NCBI RefSeq assembly: GCF_003172895.1
Contig: NZ_QGKL01000019.1
Span: forward strand, 1 to 64,000
Direction of reading: 5' to 3'
DNA from: Leucothrix arctica
GTDB taxonomy: Bacteria > Pseudomonadota > Gammaproteobacteria > Thiotrichales > Thiotrichaceae
DNA length: 64,000 nt
Part shown: piece after piece, positions 44,563 through 54,206 of the stretch
Position numbering within the stretch: position 1 is the stretch's first letter
How the letters are laid out: each line of letters begins with the position of its first letter
Notes under the pieces: generated by a model
Told to the model about the DNA's origin: nothing
The model's input: only the letters and a program-made list of their open reading frames with translations
Database searches by the model: none
Position numbers and translations under genes: made by a program

Positions 44563-46734
44563 ATGCAAACCATCCAGAAGAACGGCTTAACCGTCGCGCA
44601 AGTACTGTACGACTTAATCAACGACGATATTTTGCCAGGTACTGATATTCGTACGGATGATTTCTGGCTGTCATTTGAGACAATAATTAATGACCTCTCC
44701 CCCATTAATAAGCAATTATTAGAGAAGCGTGAACACATACAGCAGCAAGTTGATGGGTGGCATCGTGAACATAGTGGGCAACAACACGATAGCGTCGCTT
44801 ATAAGCAGTTCCTCAATGATATTGGTTATATCGTTCCAGAAGGCGACACGTTCTCTATCACTAGTGAAAACGTTGATGCGGAAATTGCCACAATTGCTGG
44901 GCCACAACTGGTAGTACCTGTAATGAATGCGCGTTACGCACTGAACGCGGCTAATGCACGCTGGGGAAGTTTGTACGACGCGCTTTACGGCACTGACGTC
45001 ATTGATGATAGTAATGGTGCAGAAGTCACTAAAGCTTATAACCCTGTTCGTGGAGAGCAAGTTATTGGATATGCCAAAACATTTTTAGATGAAGCGGCTC
45101 TGCTTGTGACTGGCTCGCATAAAGATGCAACGGCTTACAGCGTCGTTGACGGCAAACTACACATTACCCTGACTGACGGCACTACAACATCGCTGACTGA
45201 TGAAGAGAAATTCGTGGGTTATAACGGTGCTACAACTTCACCTAATACGGTTGTATTAAAAAACAATGCCCTACACATCGAGCTTTCAATCGACCCGAGC
45301 AAGCCGATTGGACAACAAGACTCTGCTGGCATTAACGACATTATCTTAGAGTCTGCTATTACCACTATTCAAGATTGTGAAGACTCAGTAGCGGCGGTAG
45401 ACGCGGAAGATAAAGTACAAGTCTATAAAAACTGGCTGGGCCTAATGAAAGGCGACCTGACTGAGGTGATGCAGAAGAATGGCAAAACCATCACTCGTGC
45501 CTTACACCCTGACCGTGAATACCTATCACCGACTGGCGACTCATTCACTGTATCTGGACGAAGCTTGCTTTTAGTACGCAACGTTGGCCATTTGATGACT
45601 AATAACGCCATTATCGATAAAAATGGTAACGAAGTGCCTGAAGGCATTATGGATGGCATGCTCACTAGTTTGATCGCCATGCATGACTTAAAGGGTAACA
45701 GTCCTTACAAGAACTCTACCGCTGGCAGTGTTTACATTGTTAAACCCAAAATGCACGGGCCTGAGGAAGTTGCGTTTACTGACACCTTATTTACACACGT
45801 AGAAGATGCGTTAGGACTTGCCAGAAACACACTTAAAATGGGCATCATGGACGAAGAACGACGTACCACAGTGAACCTTAAAGAATGTATTCGTGCCGCT
45901 AAATCTCGCGTTATCTTCATTAATACTGGCTTTTTAGACCGCACAGGTGATGAGATTCACACCAGTATGGAAGCAGGTGCGTTCGTACCAAAAGCTGAAA
46001 TGAAAGATCAGGCGTGGATTAGCGCTTATGAAGATTGGAATGTTGATATTGGTTTAGAGTGCGGCTTAATGGGACATGCGCAAATCGGTAAAGGTATGTG
46101 GGCTAAGCCTGAGGAAATGCAGCAGATGATGGAAGCGAAGATAGCGCATCCATTAGCGGGTGCAAATTGTGCATGGGTTCCCTCTCCAACGGGCGCAACC
46201 TTACACGTGATGCATTACCACAAAGTGAAAGTATCTGATCGCCAAAAAGAGCTAGCAACACGTCCGCGTGCCAGCCTAGATGACATCCTCACTATTGCGA
46301 CCATGCCTAGCACAAGAATGCTAAGTGCAGAGGAAGTCCAAAAAGAGCTGGATAATAATGCTCAGAGTATCTTAGGTTATGTGGTTCGCTGGATTGACCA
46401 AGGCGTAGGTTGCTCTAAGGTGCCTGACATTACCGACACTGCACTCATGGAAGACCGTGCGACATTGCGCATTTCTAGTCAGCACATGGCTAACTGGATA
46501 CACCATGGTATTTGCACTGAAGAACAAGTGACTGAAACACTTAAGCGTATGGCGGCGATTGTTGATCAGCAGAATGCCGATGATGCTGAGTACACAACTA
46601 TGGCACCGGACTTTGAAAACAGCATTGCTTTTCAAGCGGCGGCGGAACTGATTTTTAAAGGTAAGGAGCAGCCTAGTGGATATACGGAGCCGATGTTGCA
46701 TAAAAGACGGTTGGAGAGGAGGCAGAGTTTATAG
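44563..46734 (+). CDS. glcB: Malate synthase G (copy 2)
   Basis: A 723-residue malate synthase G that joins glyoxylate to acetyl-CoA. Landmarks: [61 protein letters not shown] and [23 protein letters not shown] ribosome site precedes the ATG. It is linked to the RpiR regulator and divergent from the urate operon, whose final product is glyoxylate. Compared with copy 1 the sequence differs throughout, so it is a distinct paralogue and not a recent duplicate. The dedicated pairing of one copy to each pathway is notable. Confidence 0.96.
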   Translation: MQTIQKNGLTVAQVLYDLINDDILPGTDIRTDDFWLSFETIINDLSPINKQLLEKREHIQQQVDGWHREHSGQQHDSVAYKQFLNDIGYIVPEGDTFSITSENVDAEIATIAGPQLVVPVMNARYALNAANARWGSLYDALYGTDVIDDSNGAEVTKAYNPVRGEQVIGYAKTFLDEAALLVTGSHKDATAYSVVDGKLHITLTDGTTTSLTDEEKFVGYNGATTSPNTVVLKNNALHIELSIDPSKPIGQQDSAGINDIILESAITTIQDCEDSVAAVDAEDKVQVYKNWLGLMKGDLTEVMQKNGKTITRALHPDREYLSPTGDSFTVSGRSLLLVRNVGHLMTNNAIIDKNGNEVPEGIMDGMLTSLIAMHDLKGNSPYKNSTAGSVYIVKPKMHGPEEVAFTDTLFTHVEDALGLARNTLKMGIMDEERRTTVNLKECIRAAKSRVIFINTGFLDRTGDEIHTSMEAGAFVPKAEMKDQAWISAYEDWNVDIGLECGLMGHAQIGKGMWAKPEEMQQMMEAKIAHPLAGANCAWVPSPTGATLHVMHYHKVKVSDRQKELATRPRASLDDILTIATMPSTRMLSAEEVQKELDNNAQSILGYVVRWIDQGVGCSKVPDITDTALMEDRATLRISSQHMANWIHHGICTEEQVTETLKRMAAIVDQQNADDAEYTTMAPDFENSIAFQAAAELIFKGKEQPSGYTEPMLHKRRLERRQSL

Positions 46735-46768
46735 CTAGCATCAGATGTACTAACTCAGATTTGATCTG

Positions 46769-46796
46769 ACAGTTACCCTCTTTTATGGGTACCTGT
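46769..46796. terminator. Hairpin between malate synthase and ATPase genes
   Basis: ACAGTTACCC and GGGTACCTGT pair with one shift at the base of the stem, around a T-rich 8-base loop. It lies between convergent gene ends. There is no strong T-run, so termination is likely but not certain. Confidence 0.5.
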
Positions 46797-46887
46797 TAGA
46801 TTGGACTTAATCTAGTACAGCATAATAGTTCACGACCTTAGTGCTAGTAACAATACTATGAGTCAGACCATATTACTCACTTTAAGC

Positions 46888-48056
46888 CTAGTTGTTTTTA
46901 TCAGGCCACTTCCACATCGGCTCATCTAACATACCTTGACCAACCACAGTGGTTTGCCCCAAGTCCTTCTCTAAAGCAATCGAGTTGCAGTCTTGTGCTT
47001 GTTCTAAGGCAGCAATCAACCTTGGCGCGTGTGACACTACCCAAACCTGAGTCGACTCAGACGCTTTGATAATGAGGCGTGCTAATGAAGGCAATAAATC
47101 AGGATGCAAACTAGTCTCTGGCTCGTTTAACACCATCAACGGGGGTGGGCGTGGCGTTAACAATGCAGCCACCCACAGCAAATATCGAAGCGTGCCGTCA
47201 GACAGCTCAAAACCCGATAACGGACGCAATAATCCATACTGGCTAAACTCAACTGAAAAGCGACCACCCTCTTGCTTCAGAACACTTAACTCCGCCCCTG
47301 GAAACGCGTCGCTAATCGCATCGGATAAGGCTTGTGAATCACCTATTTCCTTTATCGTTTGAAGCGCTGCCGCCAAATCATGACCATCACTCGCTAGTAC
47401 AGGTGTCCGCGTACCCAACTGAGATTGCCGCGCAGATGCATCGACATCCGTTCGGAAGTGATCGTAGAAACGCCAGCCACGGATATTCTCTCGTAAAGTC
47501 ACCACTTCTGGTGTTCTAACAGGGTCAGCTACTTGACTAAATAAGCTATCAAAGGTGTTTGCATGGCGAGTAATAACATCCCAGTTACGGCCAGATCGAG
47601 ACTTGATAACTGAGCCTTCTCTCTCTATTAGCGAGCTTGCTGGACGATACGAATGGCCTGCCCAAATACACTCTTTCTTGATCTCAGGGTCTAGCGAAAA
47701 GCAGAAAGTGATGGGGTCGGTAAACCTAAAGAAATCGAATAGCCAAAATCATCACCTGAGAAGCCTAATCTCAGTCTAGCTCTATTTTTCATAGGGCCGC
47801 CCTGAACGGGCACTTCGCCGCTTTTCATTCTTTTATTGATGTTTTCAGGGCCAGCCCAAAAGGTAGAACCTAAGCCACCCTCTTGTGCTAAGGCGCTAAC
47901 AACGCCACCTTGCGCGGTTTCGGCTAGTAAACGAAGGGCTTTGTAGAGGTTAGATTTTCCACTCGCGTTCGCGCCTGCGACCACGTTTAAGTTACTTAGT
48001 GGGATGACTAGGTTTAGTAGTGATCGGTAGTTGCTGATTGAGAGTGTTTTTATCAT
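46888..48056 (-). pseudogene. AAA ATPase (AAA_21/OLD-like), frameshifted
   Basis: The N-terminal piece (48056-47691) begins MIKTLSISNYRSLLN and has Walker A in VVAGANASGKSNLYKALR, typical of RecF/OLD-type ATPases. The frame then breaks at a CCCC run near 47716. The next frame continues FCFSLDPEIKKECIWAG and ends with LRYLLWVAALLTPRPPPLMVLNEPETSLHPDLLP (given here only as landmark LNEPETSLHP, Walker B) and VVSHAPRLIAAL. Adding one C restores a single protein of about 390 residues. Such ATPases occur in defence modules and as solitary genes. It may be a recent pseudogene or a sequencing slip. Confidence 0.85.
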
Positions 48057-48110
48057 AAGGCTTGGCCGAAACAACATTTATTACTTTAATAAATATAACT
48101 TACTATGAAA

Positions 48111-48452
48111 TCAGCTTTGCCCCTTCCAGCTTTTAATTGCTCCTATTATGAAGCTTGCGGCTGGATGGTTAAGGGCTTGACCCAGCGCATCAATACTCCC
48201 ATCCTTAAGTGAACCCATAATTTTTTCAGCTAATGATCGATCATTCTCTATATGCTCAATTACCTTAGTCGCTGCTTCCATGTGAGCGAGAGATGTGGAG
48301 CTTTCTTCTGGTATCAGCTTCCTAATTTCTAATGCAATTTCATTAATTTGTTGGTTATTTGTAGTCGTATCATTTGTATGCGTAACACCACCTTGAACAT
48401 TTCCGACGACAATATTTGAATTATGTACACTGCCTATTTTTACTTTACTCAT
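48111..48452 (-). CDS. Small protein with N-terminal NSNIVVGNVQGG motif
   Basis: A 113-residue protein I do not recognise. Its first 25 residues contain SVHNSNIVVGNVQGGVTHTN, followed by a Thr/Asn/Gln-rich linker (about 25-38) and helical segments (about 38-110) such as STSLAHMEAATKVIEHIEND. The same motif ends the neighbouring DUF6232-like protein. Motifs of this NSN-x-VxGNV type are common at the ends of proteins in bacterial conflict systems and may mediate partner pairing. It is encoded 13 bases after the DUF6232-like gene and before the AAA ATPase gene. Confidence 0.5.
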   Translation of the reverse strand: MSKVKIGSVHNSNIVVGNVQGGVTHTNDTTTNNQQINEIALEIRKLIPEESSTSLAHMEAATKVIEHIENDRSLAEKIMGSLKDGSIDALGQALNHPAASFIIGAIKSWKGQS

Positions 48453-48465
48453 TATCCGCCCTGAT

Positions 48466-49056
48466 TTATATATTATTTACAACATCACCATCCACATTAC
48501 CACCAACAAAGTTAGAGTTATTAACTGACTCAATAGTAAAGTTATTTTCCTGGATTACTTCAGTCGTTTTAAAATTATAAGTTACCGCTCTTTTTCTGCT
48601 TTCATCATCAGATATGACTTGATACAAACTTGTAACAATGTCTTTTATAAAAAGCTCATTATTACTAATAAAAGTCTGATTTTTACCGCTATTTAGTTCG
48701 ATACTTAATCCATACTTAAACGTCTTTGTGTATGGCACATGGGATTTATGGCAAAGGTATGATACCAGAATGAGAATAATGCCTATAAGTCCAGCCATGA
48801 GCATAACGTAGTCGTTATATAAATCCTTGAACTTATAAACTAATAGCGCAACCAAAAATAGGATTATTACACCAAGCACCCACAATAAATTAACCCATTC
48901 TGGTAACGGGTTCTCATGGCTTTTACTACTTGAGCTTAGCTGCACAGAGGTTATATTTGAAATTTGGTATATTGTATTATCGAAGATCAATGCATTACCC
49001 CTTACCTTAAGGACATTGACCTCTAAAATACTTTCTTTATCGTGTTGATTTGACAT
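48466..49056 (-). CDS. DUF6232-like membrane protein with NSN motif tail
   Basis: A 196-residue protein. The start VNVLKVRGNALIFDNTIYQISNITSVQL, in pieces, has the DUF6232 opening. Two transmembrane helices lie at about 58-76 and 84-102 with a very short loop. A beta-rich C-terminal domain (about 110-165) follows, and the end is ESVNNSNFVGGNVDGDVVNNI in which NSNFVGGNVDGDV matches the start of the next protein. The function of DUF6232 is unknown. With the following gene it forms a compact pair with a shared motif. Confidence 0.6.
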   Translation of the reverse strand: MSNQHDKESILEVNVLKVRGNALIFDNTIYQISNITSVQLSSSSKSHENPLPEWVNLLWVLGVIILFLVALLVYKFKDLYNDYVMLMAGLIGIILILVSYLCHKSHVPYTKTFKYGLSIELNSGKNQTFISNNELFIKDIVTSLYQVISDDESRKRAVTYNFKTTEVIQENNFTIESVNNSNFVGGNVDGDVVNNI

Positions 49057-49154
49057 TAGACTGTTTTTCTAACAGCTGAATTAAGCTGGGCAGTATAAGA
49101 CAATACAGACAATGTGTAACCAAAGAAAACACTAACCCATGCTTTTTGGCTTAC

Positions 49155-49683
49155 TTAACGATCGATAAAAATATATGTTTGAACACTACCCGCCCTAAAT
49201 AATTGACTATCATCTAGAACAGATAAGCTGTGAAACTCTATAGAAGCATCTGTTAGATTAACTATGAGCTTCTTCTTTGGGTCTTCGTACGGTGATTTAT
49301 CAAGCTCATTACTATCATCACCGTCTTTTCTATGGCTAAACTTCTCCACCAGCTTTTCCGTACCCTCATAACACAGGTAAGCACCACCAACCATTAGCAC
49401 TGGCGCAATCAAGAAGGGAAGAAAAGCACTTAGCAACAATGCTAGCGGCAGCAGTATCACGACTTTGCTAAACAACGACCCCTTTGCGATACGCCAGATA
49501 ATCGGAAGCTCACGTGCTGGATCAAGCCCAATAACGTAGGCGGGTGTTACCGCCATCTATCACTACGCTAGCAGATTTTGACCCTGCCCGCATAACAGCA
49601 ACGCCAATATCATCGAGAGAGGCAGTAGCCAGTTTGGCTATCGCTGCTACATCGTCAAATAATGCTAAAATTCCACTGGCCAT
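49155..49683 (-). pseudogene. DUF808 (YedI-like) membrane protein, truncated
   Basis: The start codon at 49683 opens MASGILALFDDVAAIAKLAT and GSKSASVVID, the N terminus of DUF808. The frame then breaks near GATGGCGG, and the next frame continues AVTPAYVIGLDPARELPIIW and RIAKGSLFSKVVILLP, again DUF808. The usual protein is about 300 residues; here similarity ends at KSPYEDPKKK and about 38 unrelated residues follow. So there is both a frameshift and a missing C-terminal half. The break point borders the DUF6232-like pair, which may have been inserted here. Confidence 0.85.
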
Positions 49684-49896
49684 TTCTATTATTCGCCTTT
49701 GAACTAGTTATTTGTTCAAGCACATACTGACTGATCAGAGCGCATGAGTTGACGTTGTAAAACCGCAATACGATCAGCAGTACTGCTGGTGCTCCACTCT
49801 GACAGTAACCACCCATAAAGCCCCAAAAAAGCCAAATAAATTTTATGTCGCCTGTTGAGCATCAATAGTTACTAATACCTGTGAGAAAGTATTGTA

Positions 49897-49932
49897 GACA
49901 TTAATGATACGTTATAACATATCATTAATGTC
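49897..49932. promoter_or_regulatory. 36-bp palindrome with Zur-like core
   Basis: GACATTAATGATA and TATCATTAATGTC are perfect 13-base arms around CGTTATAACA, itself palindromic apart from one pair. The centre resembles the TGTTATAACA core of zinc-uptake regulator sites, and it lies 58 bases ahead of a COG0523/metal-ABC operon. A Zur or Fur-family operator is the best reading. The long arms exceed the usual Zur box of about 20 bases. Confidence 0.65.
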
Positions 49933-49989
49933 GCCCCAAAGTGCAATCAAGACAAACCATTTCGTTTATCTCAAAAAAGGACAACAACG

Positions 49990-51339
49990 ATGTCAGCAAC
50001 GAGTTCCACTATCCCAGTCACTGTACTCACAGGATTTCTAGGTTCAGGGAAAACCACCCTACTCAACCGTATTTTATCCGAGAACCACGGAAAACGAATC
50101 GCAGTCATCGAGAATGAGTTCGGTGAGATCGGTGTCGACAACGACTTAGTCATCGGCGCTGAAGAAGAAATATTTGAAATGAACAACGGTTGCATTTGCT
50201 GCACAGTCCGTGGCGACCTGATCCGCATTCTTAGTAACTTGCTGAAACGTCGTGACAAGTTCGACCACATTATGATCGAAACCACAGGAATGGCTGACCC
50301 TGGCCCAGTCGCACAAACATTTTTCATGGATGATGAGTTGCGTGAAGCAATGAGCCTTGATGGCGTGGTGACCTTAGTTGATGCTAAACATGTTTTACTC
50401 CACATTGACGACAGTGACGAAGTCAAAGAGCAAATCGCCTTCGCTGACGTGATCTTGTTGAACAAAGTTGACCTCGTTTCAACGACAGAGCTAGATCAAT
50501 TAGAAGCGCGTATTCACGCGATGAATTCGGCTGCAAAGATCTATCGTACACAAGACGCAGCCATAGATATGGATAACGTGCTGAACCTCGGAGGCTTCGA
50601 TCTAGATCGTGCCCTTGAAGTCGACCCTAAGTTTATGGAACCCGAATATCCGTTTGAATGGAGTGGATTGTATGCGCTTGAGGCCGGTGACTACCGATTT
50701 CTTCTGGGCGCAGGTCCAGACCCAGCAATGAATATGAATTTTCGTTCCGCAGAAGCCGCAAGCGAGACTGCGATGCGAGAAACAGTCGAGAAAGCCGTAC
50801 TCGTTTTCTCCGATAATGAAGTCGAGCTGCAAACAGGTGCGGTGATCGAACCCAGCGAACAATTGAGTCAAATCAATCTAGAAGGCGATCAACTAGAGTA
50901 CATACTGCGCGTACCCGCAGCTGGCGCTTATACCCTGTTTACTGAGCATCATCCTGATGAATTTGAAGCCTACATTACAGATGCTCAGGGTAATCGAGTA
51001 GAAGCGAGTTTTGAGCGTGAGTACAAGCCAGACCATGAACATGATGAAGACGTTACATCCGTAGGCATTAATACACAGGGTGATTTAGACCTAGACAAGT
51101 TTCAAGAATGGTTGCGAGTATTACTGGCTGAGCAAGGCGCTGATATCTTTCGCATGAAGGGTATATTGTCTTTTTCTAATTCAGAAAAACGTTACGTATT
51201 TCAGGGTGTTCATATGTTGTTCGATGGACGCTCTGACCGTCCTTGGCGCGAAGGCGAGCGTAACAATTCACTCATATTCATTGGGCGAAACCTAGACCGC
51301 GAAGCGCTAAATGCAGGGTTCAATTCATGTCTGACATAG
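49990..51339 (+). CDS. COG0523/CobW metallochaperone GTPase with inserted domain
   Basis: A 449-residue G3E GTPase. Walker A is GFLGSGKTTLLNR (about 14-26), the metal motif is GCICCTVRGDL with CxCC, and NKVD gives base specificity. GTPases with CxCC bind Zn(II) and deliver it or keep it for enzymes. Uncommon is a segment of about 150 residues (about 205-355) between the GTPase and the C-terminal CobW_C domain: EWSGLYALEAGDYRFLLGAG, TLFTEHHPDEFEAYIT and YKPDHEHDEDV, of which the last is a His/Asp-rich possible metal site. It heads an operon behind a Zur-like palindrome, so zinc starvation is the likely trigger. Confidence 0.88.
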   Translation: MSATSSTIPVTVLTGFLGSGKTTLLNRILSENHGKRIAVIENEFGEIGVDNDLVIGAEEEIFEMNNGCICCTVRGDLIRILSNLLKRRDKFDHIMIETTGMADPGPVAQTFFMDDELREAMSLDGVVTLVDAKHVLLHIDDSDEVKEQIAFADVILLNKVDLVSTTELDQLEARIHAMNSAAKIYRTQDAAIDMDNVLNLGGFDLDRALEVDPKFMEPEYPFEWSGLYALEAGDYRFLLGAGPDPAMNMNFRSAEAASETAMRETVEKAVLVFSDNEVELQTGAVIEPSEQLSQINLEGDQLEYILRVPAAGAYTLFTEHHPDEFEAYITDAQGNRVEASFEREYKPDHEHDEDVTSVGINTQGDLDLDKFQEWLRVLLAEQGADIFRMKGILSFSNSEKRYVFQGVHMLFDGRSDRPWREGERNNSLIFIGRNLDREALNAGFNSCLT

Positions 51340-52379
51340 ATCTTTCAGAATATGATAGCGAGTTGGTCTCAGAATTGTGGAGTATAGAATTAGACGATTA
51401 CATTATCGACCTAGCGATATCGCCTGATTCAAACAAACTGGTCGCAGCGACCGTCGAAGGCTCGGTTTTTCTAATCGATAATCAGGGTGATTCTGCTCAG
51501 TCGACGTTGATTGGACAACATGCTAATGGCATCAACTCGGTATCTTGGCGTAGTGATGGCGCCGAGTTCGCAACAGCAGGACAAGACGGGCTGGTAAAAA
51601 TTTGGGATGGCATTTCAGGAAAAGTACTCAGCACCCTCGAGGCTGGCAACAGTTGGGTTGGGAAAGTTGTTTACAATCATCATCGCAATATATTAGCCAC
51701 AGCTGCTGGCAAGCACCTGAAGTTATGGGATGAACAATATGAAATCATCTACGAATCTTCTGATCACGCGAGCACTATTGCTGATGTCGCATGGAGCCCT
51801 AATGGGTCAGAAATAGCAGTCGCAGCATACGGTGGCGTTACTCGACACAAACCTGACCAAAAGAACTCGATAAAAAAGTACACGTGGAAAGGCTCAAGCC
51901 TTGCGATGGCTTGGAGTCCTGATGGAAAGTACATTTCCACTGGCGAACAAGATTTGACCGTTCACTTTTGGAACGTTAAAACCGGAGAAGATGCTCAAAT
52001 GTCTGGGTTTAGCAGCAAAGCACTTGAGTTAAGTTGGAGCACCAATGGCCGATGGTTAATAACCGGTGGTGGTATAGATATCTGTTTGTGGGACTGTAGT
52101 GGTAAAGGGCCTGTCGGTCGAACACCTCGCCAATACGCTGGACATTACAACAAAGTCACTCAGCTAGGTTTTCAACCTGATGGTGATTTGCTGGCTTCGA
52201 CCGATGCCGATTCGTTTCTCTTTATGTGGGATCCAATTAAACACGAAAAAATCATTGGAGGCGCTAAGTTTTCAGCCCCCGCAAGCTCCTTGCAATGGTC
52301 CCATGAGGGCAAGCTTGCCATAGGGCATGAGAATGGCAAAGTTAGACTCCTTGAGGTCAATTCGATCGCTGAAAAATAG
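51327..52379 (+). CDS. WD40-repeat protein
   Basis: A 350-residue protein formed almost wholly of WD40-type repeats (seven or so): ISPDSNKLVAATVEGSVFLID, SWRSDGAEFATAGQDGLVKIWD, WSPDGKYISTGEQDLTVHFWN and similar units. It would fold into one beta-propeller for protein binding. It has no signal peptide, so it should be cytoplasmic. It overlaps the end of the COG0523 gene by 13 bases, showing tight coupling. WD40 proteins occur next to COG0523 and FecBCD-like transporters in some bacteria, but their job there is unknown; a docking role for the GTPase is possible. Confidence 0.88.
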   Translation: MSDIDLSEYDSELVSELWSIELDDYIIDLAISPDSNKLVAATVEGSVFLIDNQGDSAQSTLIGQHANGINSVSWRSDGAEFATAGQDGLVKIWDGISGKVLSTLEAGNSWVGKVVYNHHRNILATAAGKHLKLWDEQYEIIYESSDHASTIADVAWSPNGSEIAVAAYGGVTRHKPDQKNSIKKYTWKGSSLAMAWSPDGKYISTGEQDLTVHFWNVKTGEDAQMSGFSSKALELSWSTNGRWLITGGGIDICLWDCSGKGPVGRTPRQYAGHYNKVTQLGFQPDGDLLASTDADSFLFMWDPIKHEKIIGGAKFSAPASSLQWSHEGKLAIGHENGKVRLLEVNSIAEK

Positions 52380-52425
52380 CATTTATCCCAACCACTGCTG
52401 ACACACAAATACTAGGTTATACCCT

Positions 52426-53244
52426 ATGCTAAAAATACCCTCTAAAACCTCAAGTGTAAGTATTGAGTCAGCCGCTACGCTATCGGTTGAAAATGTCAGT
52501 TGGTCATCCGCAAAAAGCGAGCGGATGATCCTTTCTCCGATCAGTTTCAGTTTGGAACCGGGCCGTATTCTTGGGGTGACAGGGCCTAACGGTGCGGGTA
52601 AATCAACACTACTTCGGCTGCTCTACCGTTACCACATGCCCAATACAGGCTCTGTAAAGATCAATGGTGTAGACATTTGGTCTATACCCGCACGTGAAGC
52701 TGCGCGTACCGTTGCGGCTGTTTTACAAGAACAACCAACAGACTTTGCTTTAACGGTACATGAAATCGTTTCACTGGGTCGCATACCTCATCGTAAAGGT
52801 TTTAGTGCTGCACATGGAGCGCACGATACCAACATCGTACTCAACACCTTGGACCGATTAGAACTAAGTCATTTTGCAAACCGTCAATTCGGCACACTAT
52901 CGGGTGGAGAGCGTCAGCGTGTCATGGTTGCTAGAGCATTAGCGCAAGAGCCAAAACTGATGGTTCTGGATGAGCCGACCAATCATCTTGATATACGCCA
53001 CCAACTAGAAGTACTGGAACTCATCCGTGACTTGCCATTGACCATCGTGACTTCACTACACGACTTAAATATGGCCACCTCAGTCTGCGACGATGTCTTG
53101 ATTTTGAAGGATGGCCGCTCATTAGGTTTCGGCACACCAGAAACCGTTTTCTCAGAAGAAACAATTTCAAACGCATTCCGTGTCACGGCAAAGCGAGACC
53201 GTCTTGTCTCTAGCAATGCCAAACACCTTAGCTTCAATCTTTAA
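52426..53244 (+). CDS. Metal/cofactor ABC importer ATPase, FecE/HmuV type
   Basis: A 272-residue ATPase of the iron-siderophore/B12/heme branch. Walker A is GVTGPNGAGKSTLLRLLYRY, the Q-loop is at AAVLQEQPTDF, signature LSGGERQRVMVARA and Walker B LMVLDEPTNHLD, then H-loop SLHDLNMA. The first 20 residues are an extra tail before the fold begins. It pairs with the FecCD-like permease and FecB-like binding protein that follow. The order ATPase, binding protein, permease is unusual but complete. Confidence 0.9.
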   Translation: MLKIPSKTSSVSIESAATLSVENVSWSSAKSERMILSPISFSLEPGRILGVTGPNGAGKSTLLRLLYRYHMPNTGSVKINGVDIWSIPAREAARTVAAVLQEQPTDFALTVHEIVSLGRIPHRKGFSAAHGAHDTNIVLNTLDRLELSHFANRQFGTLSGGERQRVMVARALAQEPKLMVLDEPTNHLDIRHQLEVLELIRDLPLTIVTSLHDLNMATSVCDDVLILKDGRSLGFGTPETVFSEETISNAFRVTAKRDRLVSSNAKHLSFNL

Positions 53245-53261
53245 ATAAATAGGAAAAACTT

Positions 53262-54203
53262 ATGAAACGCTTAATGATAGGGATGATTTCATCCCTCGTT
53301 GTCTGTGCAGATTTAGCGATGGCAGCGACAACTGTCAATAGCTGTAACCGAACGGTGACATTCGAGGAACCACCTAAGCGCGCCATCTCAAATGATGTAA
53401 ACCTTACTGAAATGATGCTGGTGCTAGGCTTAGCTGATCGTATGGTGGGCTATACGGGTATTTCAGGCTGGAAAACACTGGATGAAAAAATGCGAGCAGG
53501 CGTTAAGGCACTCCCCGAGCTATCGGCCAAGTACCCTACAAAAGAAGTACTAATAGGCGCCGATGCAGACTTTTTCTTTGCAGGTTGGAATTACGGCATG
53601 AAGGTCGGCGGTGAAGTCACGCCTGAAACGCTCGCGCCTTTTGATATCAAAGTGTATGAGCTGACAGAAAGCTGCACACACATCATGGAAAAAGGTAAAG
53701 CGACTATCGATGATATGTATGCCGATATCACCAACCTCGGTGCGATTTTCGATGTAGAGGAGAAAGCGGCGGAATTAGTGAAAGGTTATAAGTCTGAGAT
53801 TGCGTCATTCACTGACAGTCTTGAAAAAGCAGACAAGCCACCACGCGTGTTTGTTTATGACAGTGGAGAAGATGCCCCCTTCACCGCTGGACGATACGGG
53901 ATGCCAACGGCGTTAATCGAGGCCGCTGGGGGACGTAACATCATGCAAGACTTTGACAAGAGCTGGGCAACCGTTACTTGGGAAGAAGTGGTCGAGCGTA
54001 ACCCCGAGATTATTGTGATTGTTAATTATGGCAAAGTGACCGCTGAACAAAAACGCAAATACATGATGTCTAACCCTGCCTTTGCAGAACTAGATGCAGT
54101 TAAAAATGATCGTTTCGTGACACTTGAATATGTGGAAGCGACACCAGGGCCTCGTAACATTCAGGCCATTAAAACCTTAGCAAAAGCGTTCTCGAGTAAA
54201 TAA
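53262..54203 (+). CDS. FecB-like periplasmic metal-complex binding protein
   Basis: A 313-residue type III binding protein with signal peptide (about 1-22, ending AMAATTV). Core landmarks are FEEPPKRAISNDVNLTEMMLVLGLADRMVGYTG in pieces, the helix backbone at about 125-165, and NPEIIVIVNYG near 250. The first residues after cleavage include NSCNRTV, a conserved cysteine with another at TESCTHI, likely a disulfide. It would bind a metal chelate or cofactor. The operon context with COG0523 points to zinc or cobalt complexes rather than iron; that is inference. Confidence 0.9.
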   Translation: MKRLMIGMISSLVVCADLAMAATTVNSCNRTVTFEEPPKRAISNDVNLTEMMLVLGLADRMVGYTGISGWKTLDEKMRAGVKALPELSAKYPTKEVLIGADADFFFAGWNYGMKVGGEVTPETLAPFDIKVYELTESCTHIMEKGKATIDDMYADITNLGAIFDVEEKAAELVKGYKSEIASFTDSLEKADKPPRVFVYDSGEDAPFTAGRYGMPTALIEAAGGRNIMQDFDKSWATVTWEEVVERNPEIIVIVNYGKVTAEQKRKYMMSNPAFAELDAVKNDRFVTLEYVEATPGPRNIQAIKTLAKAFSSK

Positions 54204-54206
54204 CCC

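Noticed and set aside
44719-45060. Minus-strand open frame of 113 codons
   Set aside because: It lies inside malate synthase copy 2 on the opposite strand and has no family signal.
49990-51339. Cobalamin-synthesis CobW or nitrile hydratase activator
   Set aside because: No cob or nitrile hydratase genes nearby; the metal importer and Zur-like palindrome favour a metal-starvation role.
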